Shown piece by piece: positions 56,032-64,000 of a stretch of 64,000 bases of DNA (the stretch's first letter is position 1; every line of letters begins with the position of its first letter). The stretch spans positions 1-64,000 of the forward strand of contig CAJJCR010000006.1 of the NCBI GenBank assembly GCA_905182745.1, read 5' to 3'. The DNA comes from Bacteroidetes bacterium MED-G20. Lineage in GTDB: Bacteria > Bacteroidota > Bacteroidia > Flavobacteriales_D > Parvicellaceae. The translations under genes were made by a program, and so were the position numbers. The notes beneath the pieces are model-generated. The model was not told the DNA's origin, did not search any database, and saw only the letters and a program-made list of their open reading frames with translations.

Positions 56032-57319
56032 TTATTCAACCACTATTTTTTTCTTCACTGATCCATCATCATATATTTCTATAATTATATTATTAGGTTG
56101 AGGATTGGTTTCTCTTCCTAAAATATCCACTATCTTCTGTAATTTCCTATTGGGATTTGGGAGGTTAAATATTGCTGTAGTATTTGCTTCTGTTTTAATG
56201 AGAAAGAAATCTCTATCTCCATTACCATAAGAATCTGTTCCACCAATAATTACATACCCTCCATCTGAAGTTAGCTGCATATAGTAAGCAATTTCAAAAT
56301 TTGCCCCTCCAAATGTTTCATTCCAAAGCTCGGTTCCATTACTATCTGTTTTTATTAAATAAGCATCACGAGCCCCAGCTCCAAAAGAATCTGTTCCTCC
56401 ACAAATAACATAACCTCCATCGGGTGTTTGTTGTACAGCCGTTCCTAAATCAAAAGATGGTCCTCCAAAAGTTTTGTACCATTGTTCTGTTCCACTCCCG
56501 TCTGTTTTTATTAAGTAAACATCCTTGTTCACCAGCTCCAAAAGAAGCTGTTCTACCTGTGATAATATACCCGCCATCTGAAGTTTGTTTCACACTGTTG
56601 CCCACATCAAACTCTACCCCGCCAAAAGTTTGATTCCATTGCTCTACTCCATTTCCATCTGTTTTTATTAGGTATACATCTCTATCTCCATTGCCAAAAG
56701 AATTGGTTCCACCAACAATTATATACCCTCCATCTGTGGTTTGTTGTACACAGTTTCCCAAATCAAAGACAGATCCTCCAAAGGTTTGAGTCCATTGTTC
56801 AGTTCCATTAATATCTGTTTTTACGAGATAAACATCTCTCCCTCCATTGCCAAAAGATTCTGTAGCACCGGTGATAATAAATCCTCCATCTGTAGTTTGT
56901 TGTACAAAAAATCCAAAATCAAGACTAGTTCCTCCATAAGTTTTGGTCCAAAGAGTATCCCCATTAGCATCTGTTTTTATAAGATAGACGTCCTTATCTC
57001 CATTACCATATTCTGTTCTTCCTGCAATGATATATCCTCCGTCTGATGTTACCTGTAGTGAACTGCCATAGTCTTGACTTGCCCCTCCGAAAGTTTTAGT
57101 CCAAAGTGAGTCTCCATTAGCATCTGTTTTCACAAGGTAGACATCAGCATTTCCGTTACCATAAGATTCTGTAGACCCAGTAACAATATAACCGCCATCT
57201 GAAGTTGGCTGAACAGAGTATCCTAAATCAAAATTTGTGCCTCCAAAGGTCTTTTCGAATCCTTGCCCAAAACCAATAAATGGGATAGTAAGTAATAGTA
57301 TAAATAGTATTTTATGCAT
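56032..57319 (-). CDS. Secreted tandem-repeat beta-propeller-like protein with T9SS-like C-terminus, one frameshift
   Basis: After a signal peptide (MHKILFILLLTIPFIGFGQ) come seven repeats of about 51-52 residues, each built on FGG-x-x-x-D-x-G, Q-x-T-x-DGGYI, G-x-T-x-S-x-GNG and DVYLIKTD-x-NG-x-x-x-W. Seven blades fit a beta-propeller. A frame break near 56527 (SFGAGEQ continues DVYLIKTDG in the next frame) is repaired by removing one base, giving 428 aa. The C-terminus, KLQKIVDILGRETNPQPNN then IIIEIYDDGSVKKKIVVE, resembles a sorting domain variant found at the ends of Bacteroidota surface proteins, so T9SS export is likely. Ligand unknown. Confidence 0.82.
56165..57255 (-). repeat. Seven tandem DNA repeats of ~153-156 bp within the propeller gene
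   Basis: The protein repeats are also visible at DNA level, with recurring blocks such as CCTCCATCTG near each DGGY segment and TCTGTTTTTA near each KTD segment on the plus strand. Copies are diverged but similar enough for slippage or recombination. Confidence 0.75.
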
Positions 57320-57322
57320 ACA

Positions 57323-57336
57323 CTAAAGTTAGTGAA
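57323..57336. promoter_or_regulatory. Inverted repeat at the start of the propeller gene
   Basis: CACTAA-AG-TTAGTG, a 6-bp inverted repeat with a 2-nt centre, lies 3 bp upstream of the ATG at 57319. It would fall in the 5' leader or at the promoter. Possible operator or leader hairpin. Confidence 0.3.
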
Positions 57337-57431
57337 AAGTTATGTTTTTAATTGTCTTTTTTAAGAAATGTTAATGTTAGAAACATAAATAAAATTAAAA
57401 AAATACAAATTAATTTTTTTTATATATTGAC

Positions 57432-57458
57432 TTTAATAGGACAATAAACCCTATTAAA
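57432..57458. other. Hairpin after the 78-aa gene
   Basis: TTTAATAGG (57432-57440) and CCTATTAAA (57450-57458) form a perfect 9-bp stem with a 9-nt loop, 8 bp beyond the end of the minus-strand gene stopping at 57467. No clean T-run follows, so it is only a candidate terminator. Confidence 0.4.
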
Positions 57459-57466
57459 ACCTCCAA

Positions 57467-57703
57467 TTACTTATTTATTAAAAATGCTCTTTGCGGCTTT
57501 AATGCATGCTTTATTTTATCAACGTGCTGTTTATTTATAATTAAAAAAGCAATATTATGATAGTCATTAATAGAATCCACTCCAATAGTATGAAATGGCA
57601 AATCCTCTTTTACTAAAAACTCGTCTAGATGAATATTGAAATGTTGAGCAGTCTTTAATGAATCTAATCCATTAAAATCCCATATTAGTTTTATTTTTTG
57701 CAT
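57467..57703 (-). CDS. Conserved small hypothetical protein (78 aa)
   Basis: A 78-aa soluble protein, MQKIKLIWDFNGLDSLKTAQHFNIHL onward (cited in part: KLIWDFNGLDSLKTAQHFNI), with a mixed alpha/beta pattern and LPFHTIGVDS, AFLIINKQ. I recall similar short proteins in Flavobacteriia, with an IWDF-type start and conserved histidines, but no assigned function. It follows the 213-aa gene by 9 bp, so they form one transcription unit. Confidence 0.65.
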   Translation of the reverse strand: MQKIKLIWDFNGLDSLKTAQHFNIHLDEFLVKEDLPFHTIGVDSINDYHNIAFLIINKQHVDKIKHALKPQRAFLINK

Positions 57704-57712
57704 TGGTTTAGT

Positions 57713-58354
57713 TTACCATCTATAAATTTCACTCCCTATTTCATTACTCCAAAGCTCTATATCTTTTAAAGAGTGTTTAGACTCAAAAAATTTATCCCAT
57801 GTGTTTTTAAAAATATAATTTCTTATATAGACCGAGTAAAGTACTTTAAGCTCTACCTTAAGCTCTTCACTATTTAAATTATTGTAAGACTTATTGTAAA
57901 TTTTTGTTAGCGAGGTTTTAATTTTTTCAGAGGACCCGACATAAATATTTTTAAATCTTTTATCAAAAGCAGTAACTCTTAAATAAAATTTTTGGTTGGA
58001 CTGAATTTTGGATTTTTTCCTGTGGGTTCTTAACCCAATAGAAATTGAAAATTGGTACTTATTAATTATATCTTCTAAATTTTCTTTTGCTAAATTCATT
58101 TTGTCTAAATAAGAATCCTTTGATTTAGAAGGTGTAATTTGTTTTTTTAGTTTTTGAACTAGTAGCTGCTTTTTTCTTATTTCTTGCTGTAAAGTAAGAA
58201 TTTGCAAAGATTTACTTTCTATTATTTGATAATTCTCTCTTAGTTTTCGATATTCTATCCTTTCTTTCTTTTTTAAATTAATGAAAACCTGATCTGGGAG
58301 ATAATCTAAAAAGAAAGTTTCTTTATAAGAGCGGTATTTAAGTAGATTAGACAA
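57713..58354 (-). CDS. Coiled-coil protein of unknown function (213 aa)
   Basis: A 213-aa basic protein. Residues ~25-110 are predicted coiled coil (KKKERIEYRKLRENYQII, LQQEIRKKQLLVQKLKKQI). A small beta-rich segment follows (KFYLRVTAFDKRFKNIYVGS), then helices. The beta segment recalls the DNA-contacting strands of some phage-like DNA-binding proteins, but this is a weak resemblance. Its promoter is enclosed in a 45-nt inverted-repeat element, so it may be autoregulated. No family recognised. Confidence 0.6.
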   Translation of the reverse strand: MSNLLKYRSYKETFFLDYLPDQVFINLKKKERIEYRKLRENYQIIESKSLQILTLQQEIRKKQLLVQKLKKQITPSKSKDSYLDKMNLAKENLEDIINKYQFSISIGLRTHRKKSKIQSNQKFYLRVTAFDKRFKNIYVGSSEKIKTSLTKIYNKSYNNLNSEELKVELKVLYSVYIRNYIFKNTWDKFFESKHSLKDIELWSNEIGSEIYRW

Positions 58355-58363
58355 TGAGATTAA

Positions 58364-58408
58364 ATTGTGGTTTAATCAAATATAAAAAAATATTTTATAC
58401 CACAAAAT
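58364..58408. repeat. 45-nt inverted-repeat element, copy 1, containing a promoter
   Basis: Begins ATTGTGGTTT and ends ACCACAAAAT, so TTGTGGT and ACCACAA form a 7-bp inverted repeat at its ends. A second copy of identical length lies at 58507. GATTAAATTGTGGTTT is shared exactly by both copies at the left end and ACCACAAAATAAAAA at the right end. Inside copy 1 the minus strand has TTG (58403-58405), 18 nt, then TATATTTG (58377-58384), a promoter reading toward the 213-aa gene that starts at 58354. Confidence 0.7.
58377..58405 (-). promoter_or_regulatory. Promoter of the 213-aa/78-aa genes
   Basis: Minus-strand TTG (58403-58405), 18-nt gap and TATATTTG (58377-58384), ending 22 bp before the ATG. 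The -33 TTG is part of the inverted-repeat arm, so a protein bound to the arms would block it. Confidence 0.6.
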
Positions 58409-58690
58409 AAAAAATCCCAGGACCTTAACTAAGCAACTAATTAATATAATTACAGAGCAAGCATCTTTATATAAGTGATATTTGTGTACAGTAGAATATA
58501 GATTAAATTGTGGTTTTTTTAATAATTTAAACTATACTTTTACCACAAAATAAAAATCTTTTTGCAAAAAGAACACATTAAAAATGGGATAAACAAAAAT
58601 TTACCTTTAAAAAAATCATCTAAAAAGTAAAAAAAAATTGGTTTATTTATTTGCGTATTATTAAAGTAATGATTCTACCCTTATGGTTTT
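58409..58690. other. Intergenic region between divergent genes
   Basis: Together with copy 1 this makes a 336-bp gap without a gene. It holds the second 45-nt element and otherwise AT-rich sequence with poly-A runs. No RNA gene was recognised; a small RNA cannot be excluded. Confidence 0.5.
58507..58551. repeat. 45-nt inverted-repeat element, copy 2
   Basis: Same ends as copy 1 (ATTGTGGTTT and ACCACAAAAT) and same 45-nt length, with a different interior. It lies 140 bp before the CotH-like gene. On the minus strand the position of the copy 1 -7 box reads AATTATTA, so that promoter is not conserved here. TACTTTTA on the plus strand is a weak -7 candidate. Confidence 0.65.
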
Positions 58691-60709
58691 TTGTCTAAAA
58701 ATGATTTAAATATATTGACTAGTTATTGTTTTTTGAAAGGAAAAAAATTCAAAATATATCTACCTCTATTGTTTTTTTTTGTGTGTGCATTTAGCTGCAA
58801 AGAAAATAATAAAACCATATTATTATTCGATATGGAAAAAGTGGAAGGAAACTATTTTACTTCTCGAAATTTAGAACGCGTCTCCAATTCTCTAGCACAA
58901 TCTTCAGATTATTCAAAATCAGGAAATTATAGTGCCAAAATCTACGATAAAAATCCTTATGGACTTAGCTATAATTTTAAAAATTTAAAAAAAGGCAATG
59001 AGATAATAATTTCTGTCTGGGAAAAGACAGGAGGAGCAAGAGGCCACTTAAAGTTGGTGGATGAAGAAAAAAATATTATGGCTATTAAAAGAAGACATCC
59101 AAAAAAAACAGAAAGTAAATGGGTGTTAATCAATCTTAGCTTTATAGTAGAAGAAGATTCTAGAGAAATTAAGTTTTTCATTCATAATGAAAAAACTCTT
59201 CCTGCTTACTATGACGACTTAAAGATAGAGTTGTTAAATAAGTCCAGAAGACCAGTATTCAAAAAAGAAAATGTAAGCATTCAAATTAAATCCAAAGATT
59301 TGGATAAGCTTTTTAAATATAGAGACAAAGCAATTCAAAATGGTGTGATTGGTAAATCCTTAAAAAAATACTTTAGCGGAATTATGGTCTACAATACAGA
59401 GGAAATTCCAATCAAAATCCGTTTAAAAGGAGACTGGGTAGATCATCTTAGCGGAGACAAATGGTCTTTTAGAATTAAAATTTTAGGAGATAAATATTTT
59501 AAAGGGATGAAAGCATTCTCCATCCAACATCCCAAAACGCGATCTTTTCTTAAAGAATGGATAATGCACCAAATATTTAGAGACGAAAATATTTTAACTA
59601 CAAGATATGGCTTCATAACCGCGTCTTTGAACGGGAACAATTTAGGAATATATGCTTATGAAGAACACTTTAGTAAAGAATTACTAAAATACAACAATAG
59701 GAAAGAGGCCCCTATACTTAAATTTAACGAAGAAGGGGTATGGGAAACAAGATTAAATAATCCAAAGAATAGAAATTTTTATCCATATTTTGAAGCCTCA
59801 GAAATAATTCCTTTTCAAAAGAAAAAAATTCTTTCCTCCGACACATTAAAACAAGTTTTTAAAAAAGGATTAAAATTAATGACTAAATACAAAGAGTTTG
59901 ATGAAAATTTAGAAGATTTATTTGATTTAAATTATATAGCAAAACTTTATGCTCTTTACGACATTGGAAAAATAAGGCATTCTTACCATTGGCATAATCA
60001 ACGTTTTTATTATAATCCTAAAGAAAACAAGTTAGAGCACATTGCATTTGATTGTTACGCAGGGATAGAAGAAGGAATTAAAGATATTATATATGGGTAT
60101 ACTAAAAAAAATTATTCGGGGTTTAAAGCAACTTATCTCTCGAAACAATTCTTCAATAATGATATATTTGTTTCTAATTACAAAAACTTTCTAAATAAGT
60201 TCTCAGAACCAGAGTACTTAACTAGTATTGTCAATAAGTACAAACTTAGTTCAGATTCATTACATAATATTTTGAAATATGAATTTCCAAATTATGAGTT
60301 TGATATAGATTATCTAATAAATAATGCAAAAGCTATTAGAGAATTGCTTCCAAGCTATACTTCAAATCCTGATTTTTCAGTTAAGCCACTTAATTATGAT
60401 TATGCATCAATTGAAAATAATTATTTCCCATCTGTTGGAATAAAAGCAAAAAAACATATCAATAGTAAAAATGAATTGGTTTTAAAAATAAATAACTACC
60501 ATTTAGACACTATTTATTTGGTAGGATATTCTAGAGAAGGAAAAAGCAATGATCTAGTTAAATTTAAAGATTCTATTTTTTTAATGCCATTTCAAATTAA
60601 AGGAGAATCAATAGAACTGAAAATTAACGGAGATGCTGATTTTATATTTTTCAAACCACAAAACACAAAAAAATTAGAGGTTATGAATATTGAAGAAAAG
60701 TTGATTTAA
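58691..60709 (+). CDS. CotH-kinase-like lipoprotein
   Basis: A protein of about 660-670 aa with a lipoprotein signal (FKIYLPLLFFFVCAFSC). No ATG is available in frame; TTG at 58691 or the TTG beginning LKGKKFKIYL are the likely starts, the second giving the better signal peptide. A jelly-roll-like N-terminal domain (residues ~40-190) precedes a CotH-type kinase region: IKIRLKGDWVDHLSGDKWSFRIK, GMKAFSIQHPKTRSFLKEW, TTRYGFITASLNGNNLGIYAYEEH and later HIAFDCYAG. CotH proteins are atypical kinases of spore coats in other bacteria; Bacteroidota members have no known substrate. Confidence 0.78.
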   Translation: MSKNDLNILTSYCFLKGKKFKIYLPLLFFFVCAFSCKENNKTILLFDMEKVEGNYFTSRNLERVSNSLAQSSDYSKSGNYSAKIYDKNPYGLSYNFKNLKKGNEIIISVWEKTGGARGHLKLVDEEKNIMAIKRRHPKKTESKWVLINLSFIVEEDSREIKFFIHNEKTLPAYYDDLKIELLNKSRRPVFKKENVSIQIKSKDLDKLFKYRDKAIQNGVIGKSLKKYFSGIMVYNTEEIPIKIRLKGDWVDHLSGDKWSFRIKILGDKYFKGMKAFSIQHPKTRSFLKEWIMHQIFRDENILTTRYGFITASLNGNNLGIYAYEEHFSKELLKYNNRKEAPILKFNEEGVWETRLNNPKNRNFYPYFEASEIIPFQKKKILSSDTLKQVFKKGLKLMTKYKEFDENLEDLFDLNYIAKLYALYDIGKIRHSYHWHNQRFYYNPKENKLEHIAFDCYAGIEEGIKDIIYGYTKKNYSGFKATYLSKQFFNNDIFVSNYKNFLNKFSEPEYLTSIVNKYKLSSDSLHNILKYEFPNYEFDIDYLINNAKAIRELLPSYTSNPDFSVKPLNYDYASIENNYFPSVGIKAKKHINSKNELVLKINNYHLDTIYLVGYSREGKSNDLVKFKDSIFLMPFQIKGESIELKINGDADFIFFKPQNTKKLEVMNIEEKLI

Positions 60710-62480
60710 TTATAATTTTCTAGACACCTTTCTTACAGTGCTACTTTTAGGAGCAGATTGTTCCACTTTTGTTTTCAATTCCCCTTTTCTAGTATTCTTT
60801 TTCTTCTCTGTTTTTGTATCGTAAGAAGATTTGGAGTTCTTGGTCTTTTTAGACTTTTGTTTTTTGTCAGAATTACCTTTGGAGTTATAATTGGTTCTTT
60901 TTGGAGTATTGGAATCACTTGACGATCCACTATTAGCTGCAGAACCCTCTTTACTTTTTTCGCTATCAGAAGATACTGATTTTGCTCTATTTTCGTCTTC
61001 TTCATCTATAGGCTTTTCTTTTTTATCTCTTCCAAAAGTTAAATTAAGTCCAAAATGAATTTGACCATTTCTAACTTTCTTAGTGTCAATGTTTATACTA
61101 GAGGCCGCATCAGAAAGAAAATTATCTCTCGGATTTAGAGTGCCAAAAGCAAGAACATTGTCTGTTAAACAATAAATTTCCACTGGGCCAAGATTTACAG
61201 ACAGACCAAAGCCAACATTGGAGTAGCTTCGATTGTATATTGAATAAGAAGCTGTTGCAGAAAGGAAATTACCAAGGTGGTAATTGTAAGCTAATCCCAT
61301 AGCCTCGTCTCCATATTCCTCGTACAAATGAACTGTATAGGCTCAAAGAAACAAAGTTATTATGGTCTACTGTATATTCCATAGATGCATATATTTTTGT
61401 TCGAAGCGCTGTACTATAGCTTTCGTTAGTATATGAATAATTGTTTTTTAAATCTTCTTCTATGGAATCTTCCAGTACTTCTTTTAAAAAATCAACACTA
61501 GAACCATCTCCAAAAATAGAAATTGGATCGCCAATACCATCGTATTCATAATCCCAGGCCTCTAACTTAGAATTGGCAGTATAACTGTTCCAATTTATAA
61601 AGCCTAAATCCAAAACAGACGCTTCTAAAAGTAGCTTATCAGTTAGGTGGTAATTGAATCCTAAGTCAATTCCTAATCCCCGGTTGTTTCTGTTAAATAA
61701 ATAATTATTAATGTATCCTGCTGAAAAGCCAGACTGCTGCATTATCAAAGAATCGTTGGTATTCAGTCCTCCAATTGCTGGGATATCACCATCCACCATT
61801 ACTTGAGGCAAGCCAGAAGTTCTAAAATCAAAAGCCATATCAAATTTTAACGCATGCGTATTTTGATCGGTTTCAATTCCCATGTAACTCACATCAGTAG
61901 TAAAGTTTTCCATTCCGTATAGATACTTTAGTCTTGCGCCATAAGAAAATTTATGATGGACATCGTGCACCCAATGAACGGCATATTCCCTCCAATGGGT
62001 GAAATCAAACCCAAGCCCATCCAAAGAAGCCCTTTTGCCCAAAAGATTATTACCATTTCCCTCCATAGCAAGAACAATCAAGTCTTTTGGATAATTAAAA
62101 GTAAAATCTAACTTTTCAGTTACGTTGAAAGAAAAGAAGTTATTTCCTGCTTTAAAACCAACAAAAAATAAATCTGTACTAGCATTAAGGATGAAAAAGT
62201 TTTCCGATGACATTTTGGCTATGGCATTGTCAACATCTGGCATCATAATACCATCAGCATTTTGATAAAATATATCTCCTATTGAAAAACCTGTATTAAA
62301 GACAGAGCCATATACACTAGAAATAATAGGCAACCCAATATCCAACTTTGAATCTGGAAAAGAAGCTGGATCAACTTGAGTAATTTGAGGAATAGAAGGC
62401 ATATGATACAATATGAAATCTTGCTGAGCATTGAATTTAGTCAGTAGAAAAATTAACGATATGAAAATAACTTTTCTCAT
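60710..62480 (-). CDS. DUF5723-like outer-membrane protein, one frameshift
   Basis: A signal peptide (MRKVIFISLIFLLTKFNAQ) precedes QDFILYHMPSIPQITQVDPASFPDSKLDIGLP, a start typical of DUF5723/PorP-like barrels, and then many amphipathic strands. The frame breaks near 61318; removing one base joins SLSLYSSFV to YEEYGDEAMGLAYNYHLGNF and gives 589 aa. The final 110 residues are a highly charged low-complexity tail (KKQKSKKTKNSKSSYDTKTEKKK), which is unusual for a barrel and may lie in the periplasm. It converges on the CotH-like gene with no gap, and its start overlaps the upstream stop by 1 bp. Confidence 0.75.
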
Positions 62481-64000
62481 TAAAACATTCTTCCCGAAAT
62501 TAGTAATGCCATTGACAATTGTAATTTGTAATCACTATAAATTTTTACAGATTGCTGATTGTCAAAATCTGAAGTACCTGCTGTAACGAGAAGAATCACA
62601 AACTTGGTTTGGTTTAAATTATCTACGCAAGATTCATCACAACCGAGCAATGTTACTTTTTGTTCTGAATCTTCAATAACCTTTCCATTAGCATCCAAAG
62701 TTGCCGATTGAAGAACTAATTCCCCATCGGCAATAGAAGACAATAAATTCATATTGCTATCTAACAACTCTAAAGTAAAATTAACCTCTACTGGCCATCC
62801 ATTGGTAGTAGAAAATTTAATTACAGCTGAATCAATGTCAGTTTCTGAGCTAAATAATTCATCTACTTTAAAATCAAAAGGAATAGTATCTCCCATCACC
62901 CAGCCGCCTGCATATCCTTCTAGAGGAAGAGTGATTTCAGTAGATACAGAAATCTTACTAGAACTTGAAATAAAATTATTGTTGGTAATTGTTGAATCAG
63001 CATTTACCACCACCACCGGATTACTAACAATACTTTTTGGAGTTGAATTAATTAACTCGTTGATAGTACTATTGGTTGCGTCCATAGTAATAATGGATGT
63101 TACAGAATCTCCTTGATTGGAGGGCTGCTCAATAGTTGGAAAATAAAATGGTGCTGGCTGAAGATTGCCAGCTGCAGCCGAATCATATAATACATCTCCA
63201 AGAAAAACTCCTTGAAGGTCTTCATAATACATAGATTGCATTCCCATATTGGCAGTAAAACCAAAACTATTTTGGATAGTGTGCTCAATTTTTGGATTAG
63301 TAAGTAAAAACTGTACCGCAGATTCTGAGTTACTAAATATATCTATCTCTAATGGAATGGAGCCTAAATCAAATTGCTGGTATTTAATGTCGCCCAAAAT
63401 AGTAGAAAACTCTAAATTATCCATTGAAAATGAAAAAGTAAGATCATCAGTAGTATTAATTGGGCTACCTGAGCCATTAATAGTAACGTCCAAATAGACC
63501 ACCATCTCATTATATCCAATATTCCCTTTAGTTAAATCAAAAATATAGTTGCTAAGATTTGCTTGAGTAACTGCTGGATTATTAGCAGGTGCTGTTAAAA
63601 TATCTGAAAAATACCCACCTTGATCATCCACCAATGATGGAATGGTAATACTAACAACCACCTGATGACTTAAATTATTGACAATATCAATAGTTAAAAT
63701 TCCTTGAGAAAACTCAATGGAAGTTAATTCCTCGCCAGACGGGAAAGTAAAGGTATTTACATTAGTATCTCCGTAGCTAATGGAATTATTAAGTGAGGGT
63801 AAATTTTGTGTTGCTGGATTAACAGAAATACTAAAACTTTGTTCTGGAATCTCAACTATTTCAGAAGCGTTTATCGAAGTTGGGGGAGTAACATAAGCCA
63901 AGAACAACTCTCCATCTGTCCCTGTGCTAATAATATCTCCAGTGTCTCTTTCTAACATATCCTCTACATCAATCTCTGCACTTACTAGAGGGATTGCAAC
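62480..64000 (-). CDS. Large secreted beta-rich protein, partial at the window edge
   Basis: The frame is open to position 64000 (reading VAIPLVSAEIDVEDM before the first internal Met), so the start lies outside the window. More than 500 residues, Asn/Ser/Thr-rich with many short strands (LSHQVVVSITIPSLVDDQGGYF, cited in part: VVVSITIPSLVDD), look like tandem beta-sandwich domains. It is probably a cell-surface or periplasmic protein. It sits directly upstream of the DUF5723-like barrel with TAATG overlap, so they likely function together. No family assigned. Confidence 0.7.
   Translation of the reverse strand, partial: VAIPLVSAEIDVEDMLERDTGDIISTGTDGELFLAYVTPPTSINASEIVEIPEQSFSISVNPATQNLPSLNNSISYGDTNVNTFTFPSGEELTSIEFSQGILTIDIVNNLSHQVVVSITIPSLVDDQGGYFSDILTAPANNPAVTQANLSNYIFDLTKGNIGYNEMVVYLDVTINGSGSPINTTDDLTFSFSMDNLEFSTILGDIKYQQFDLGSIPLEIDIFSNSESAVQFLLTNPKIEHTIQNSFGFTANMGMQSMYYEDLQGVFLGDVLYDSAAAGNLQPAPFYFPTIEQPSNQGDSVTSIITMDATNSTINELINSTPKSIVSNPVVVVNADSTITNNNFISSSSKISVSTEITLPLEGYAGGWVMGDTIPFDFKVDELFSSETDIDSAVIKFSTTNGWPVEVNFTLELLDSNMNLLSSIADGELVLQSATLDANGKVIEDSEQKVTLLGCDESCVDNLNQTKFVILLVTAGTSDFDNQQSVKIYSDYKLQLSMALLISGRMF

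Noticed and set aside
57713-58354. 213-aa protein as a GIY-YIG nuclease
   Set aside because: The IYVGSS segment superficially recalls it, but GIY...YIG spacing and catalytic Arg/Glu are not found.
58364-58551. Pair of TTGTGG...CCACAA elements as a CRISPR array remnant
   Set aside because: Only two copies, variable interiors and a 98-nt gap that is too long for a spacer; no cas gene nearby. An operator or small repeat fits better.

Overview
The window comes from the chromosome of an AT-rich, Gram-negative member of the Bacteroidota, most likely a marine Flavobacteriales lineage (Cryomorphaceae/Schleiferiaceae/Crocinitomicaceae type). This rests on gene content seen here: the type IX secretion (T9SS) translocon protein SprA next to ruvA and maeB, the T9SS regulator PorX, T9SS sorting domains, a fused LpxC-FabZ, alternative complex III (ActABCDEF) followed by cytochrome oxidase genes, SPOR, DUF4270, DUF6029 and DUF5723 proteins, and promoters of the Bacteroidota TAnnTTTG type. 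Species cannot be assigned from the sequence alone.

Layout. 1-6.9 kb (minus): sprA (runs off the left edge), ruvA and maeB. 7.1-11 kb: a T9SS cargo protein, then a plus-strand trio TlpA-like thioredoxin / DUF6029 barrel / Omp28 lipoprotein. 11-15.5 kb (minus): lpxA, lpxC-fabZ, lpxD and an HD phosphohydrolase, divergent from porX. 17.1-21.2 kb (minus): five overlapping genes (secreted beta-rich protein, ruvB, queG, heme A synthase, lipoprotein). 21.2-33.2 kb (minus): the respiratory block actABCDEF-ctaC-ctaD, for which ctaA supplies heme A. 33.4-42.8 kb: SPOR protein, OmpA/TPR lipoprotein, deoxynucleoside kinase and folK, sppA, a 33-aa membrane protein, a GH3-family enzyme, and a second deoxynucleoside kinase. 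42.8-45 kb (minus): prs-rplY-pth. Then tRNA-Leu(CAA), dCMP deaminase, an S41 protease and aspS. 49-54.9 kb: panC with a flippase-like membrane protein, divergent from glycogen synthase, DUF4270 and glmS. 54.9-58.7 kb: a looser region of small unknown genes, hairpins, a tandem-repeat T9SS-like protein and a duplicated 45-nt inverted-repeat element. 58.7-64 kb: CotH-like lipoprotein, DUF5723 protein and a large secreted protein running off the right edge.

Quality. At least twelve conserved genes are interrupted by single-base indels. Nearly all are +1 insertions, many in homopolymers, and removing them restores family-length proteins. I therefore read these genes as intact in the organism and damaged by sequencing or assembly error. 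They are annotated as single CDSs with the breaks described. Damage clusters at 1-6.9 kb and 47-55 kb, while 7-20.5 kb and 26-47 kb look clean.

The most interesting biological candidate is the trio at 7.9-11.0 kb. Each protein is cysteine-poor but carries one close cysteine pair, suggesting a dedicated envelope thiol-redox system. The second is the pair of 45-nt inverted-repeat elements at 58.36-58.55 kb, one of which encloses a promoter.
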